A stretch of DNA of 64,000 nt, from assembly GCF_030463535.1 (NCBI RefSeq), contig NC_132894.1, positions 33,525,125-33,589,124 on the forward strand. The letters are read 5' to 3'. Under the pieces are notes generated by a model. The model was not told the origin of the DNA and made no database searches. It saw only the letters and a program-made list of their open reading frames with translations. The translations under genes were made by a program, and so were the position numbers. The stretch is from Salminus brasiliensis (lineage: Eukaryota > Chordata > Actinopteri > Characiformes > Bryconidae). Shown in pieces: positions 63,791 through 64,000 of this stretch (positions within the stretch are counted from its first letter, which is position 1; every line of letters starts with the position of its first letter).

Positions 63791-64000
63791 TGTGCTGTTG
63801 GTCAGTAAAGTTGTTGTGATGTTGGAAAGAAGAGTTAGATGAACGCAGGTTTGGGTGCTGATGTTCTTTTTTAGATTAACTAGGTGTTGGATGGGAATTG
63901 GAAACACTGGCCTTCCTCCAGGCGAGTGCTGGGAACGGTTACGCTTATACACTCACAATTATAACAATCATAATGGATTGCTTGTTTATTTATTTATTTT

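Overview
The window looks like teleost fish nuclear DNA, probably an otophysan, though the order is a guess. It carries introns with GT/AG borders, many microsatellites, Tc1-type transposons, tRNA-derived SINEs with the common fish tail, and three protein-coding loci whose exons read as vertebrate genes. All three genes lie on the minus strand. No bacterial, viral, CRISPR or operon structure is present.

Layout. 1-17.4 kb holds no recognisable exon: unique sequence (some of it possibly conserved non-coding), simple repeats, a Tc1-derived relic with a MITE next to it, and SINEs. 18.6-25.5 kb is Rh glycoprotein gene A (10 coding exons recovered, 473 aa as read). 25.6-32.3 kb is the spacer, with a three-copy 73-bp CCAAT-bearing repeat and a SINE. 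32.3-36.8 kb is Rh glycoprotein gene B (11 coding exons, 488 aa, complete). 37-51.8 kb is gene-free: two tandem Tc1 transposase relics, five arrays of one 30-bp minisatellite family, LINE relics and SINEs. 52.05-61.0 kb is the 3' part of a fes-type tyrosine kinase gene (SH2 plus whole kinase domain, 406 aa); its F-BAR exons must lie beyond the right edge. The fes introns contain two further minisatellites (25 bp and 30 bp), long GA tracts and SINEs.

Function. Genes A and B are a head-to-tail duplicate pair of Rhcg-type ammonia/CO2 channels. Both keep the twin histidines, the phenylalanine gate, the conserved aspartate and the extracellular N-glycosylation site, so both should conduct. Their proximal promoters are recognisably related (TATA box preceded by a palindromic GTGT/CAC element and a TCATGTG site). 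Their coding divergence is mosaic: exon 2 and much of exon 4 are nearly identical, while exon 8 is strongly diverged. The fes gene is functionally unrelated and appears simply to be a neighbour.

I do not see an undescribed molecular system. The best leads are the mosaic evolution and shared promoter of the Rh pair, the apparently missing last exon of gene A, the dispersed 30-bp minisatellite family, and a Tc1 deletion derivative of which two copies share the same internal junction.
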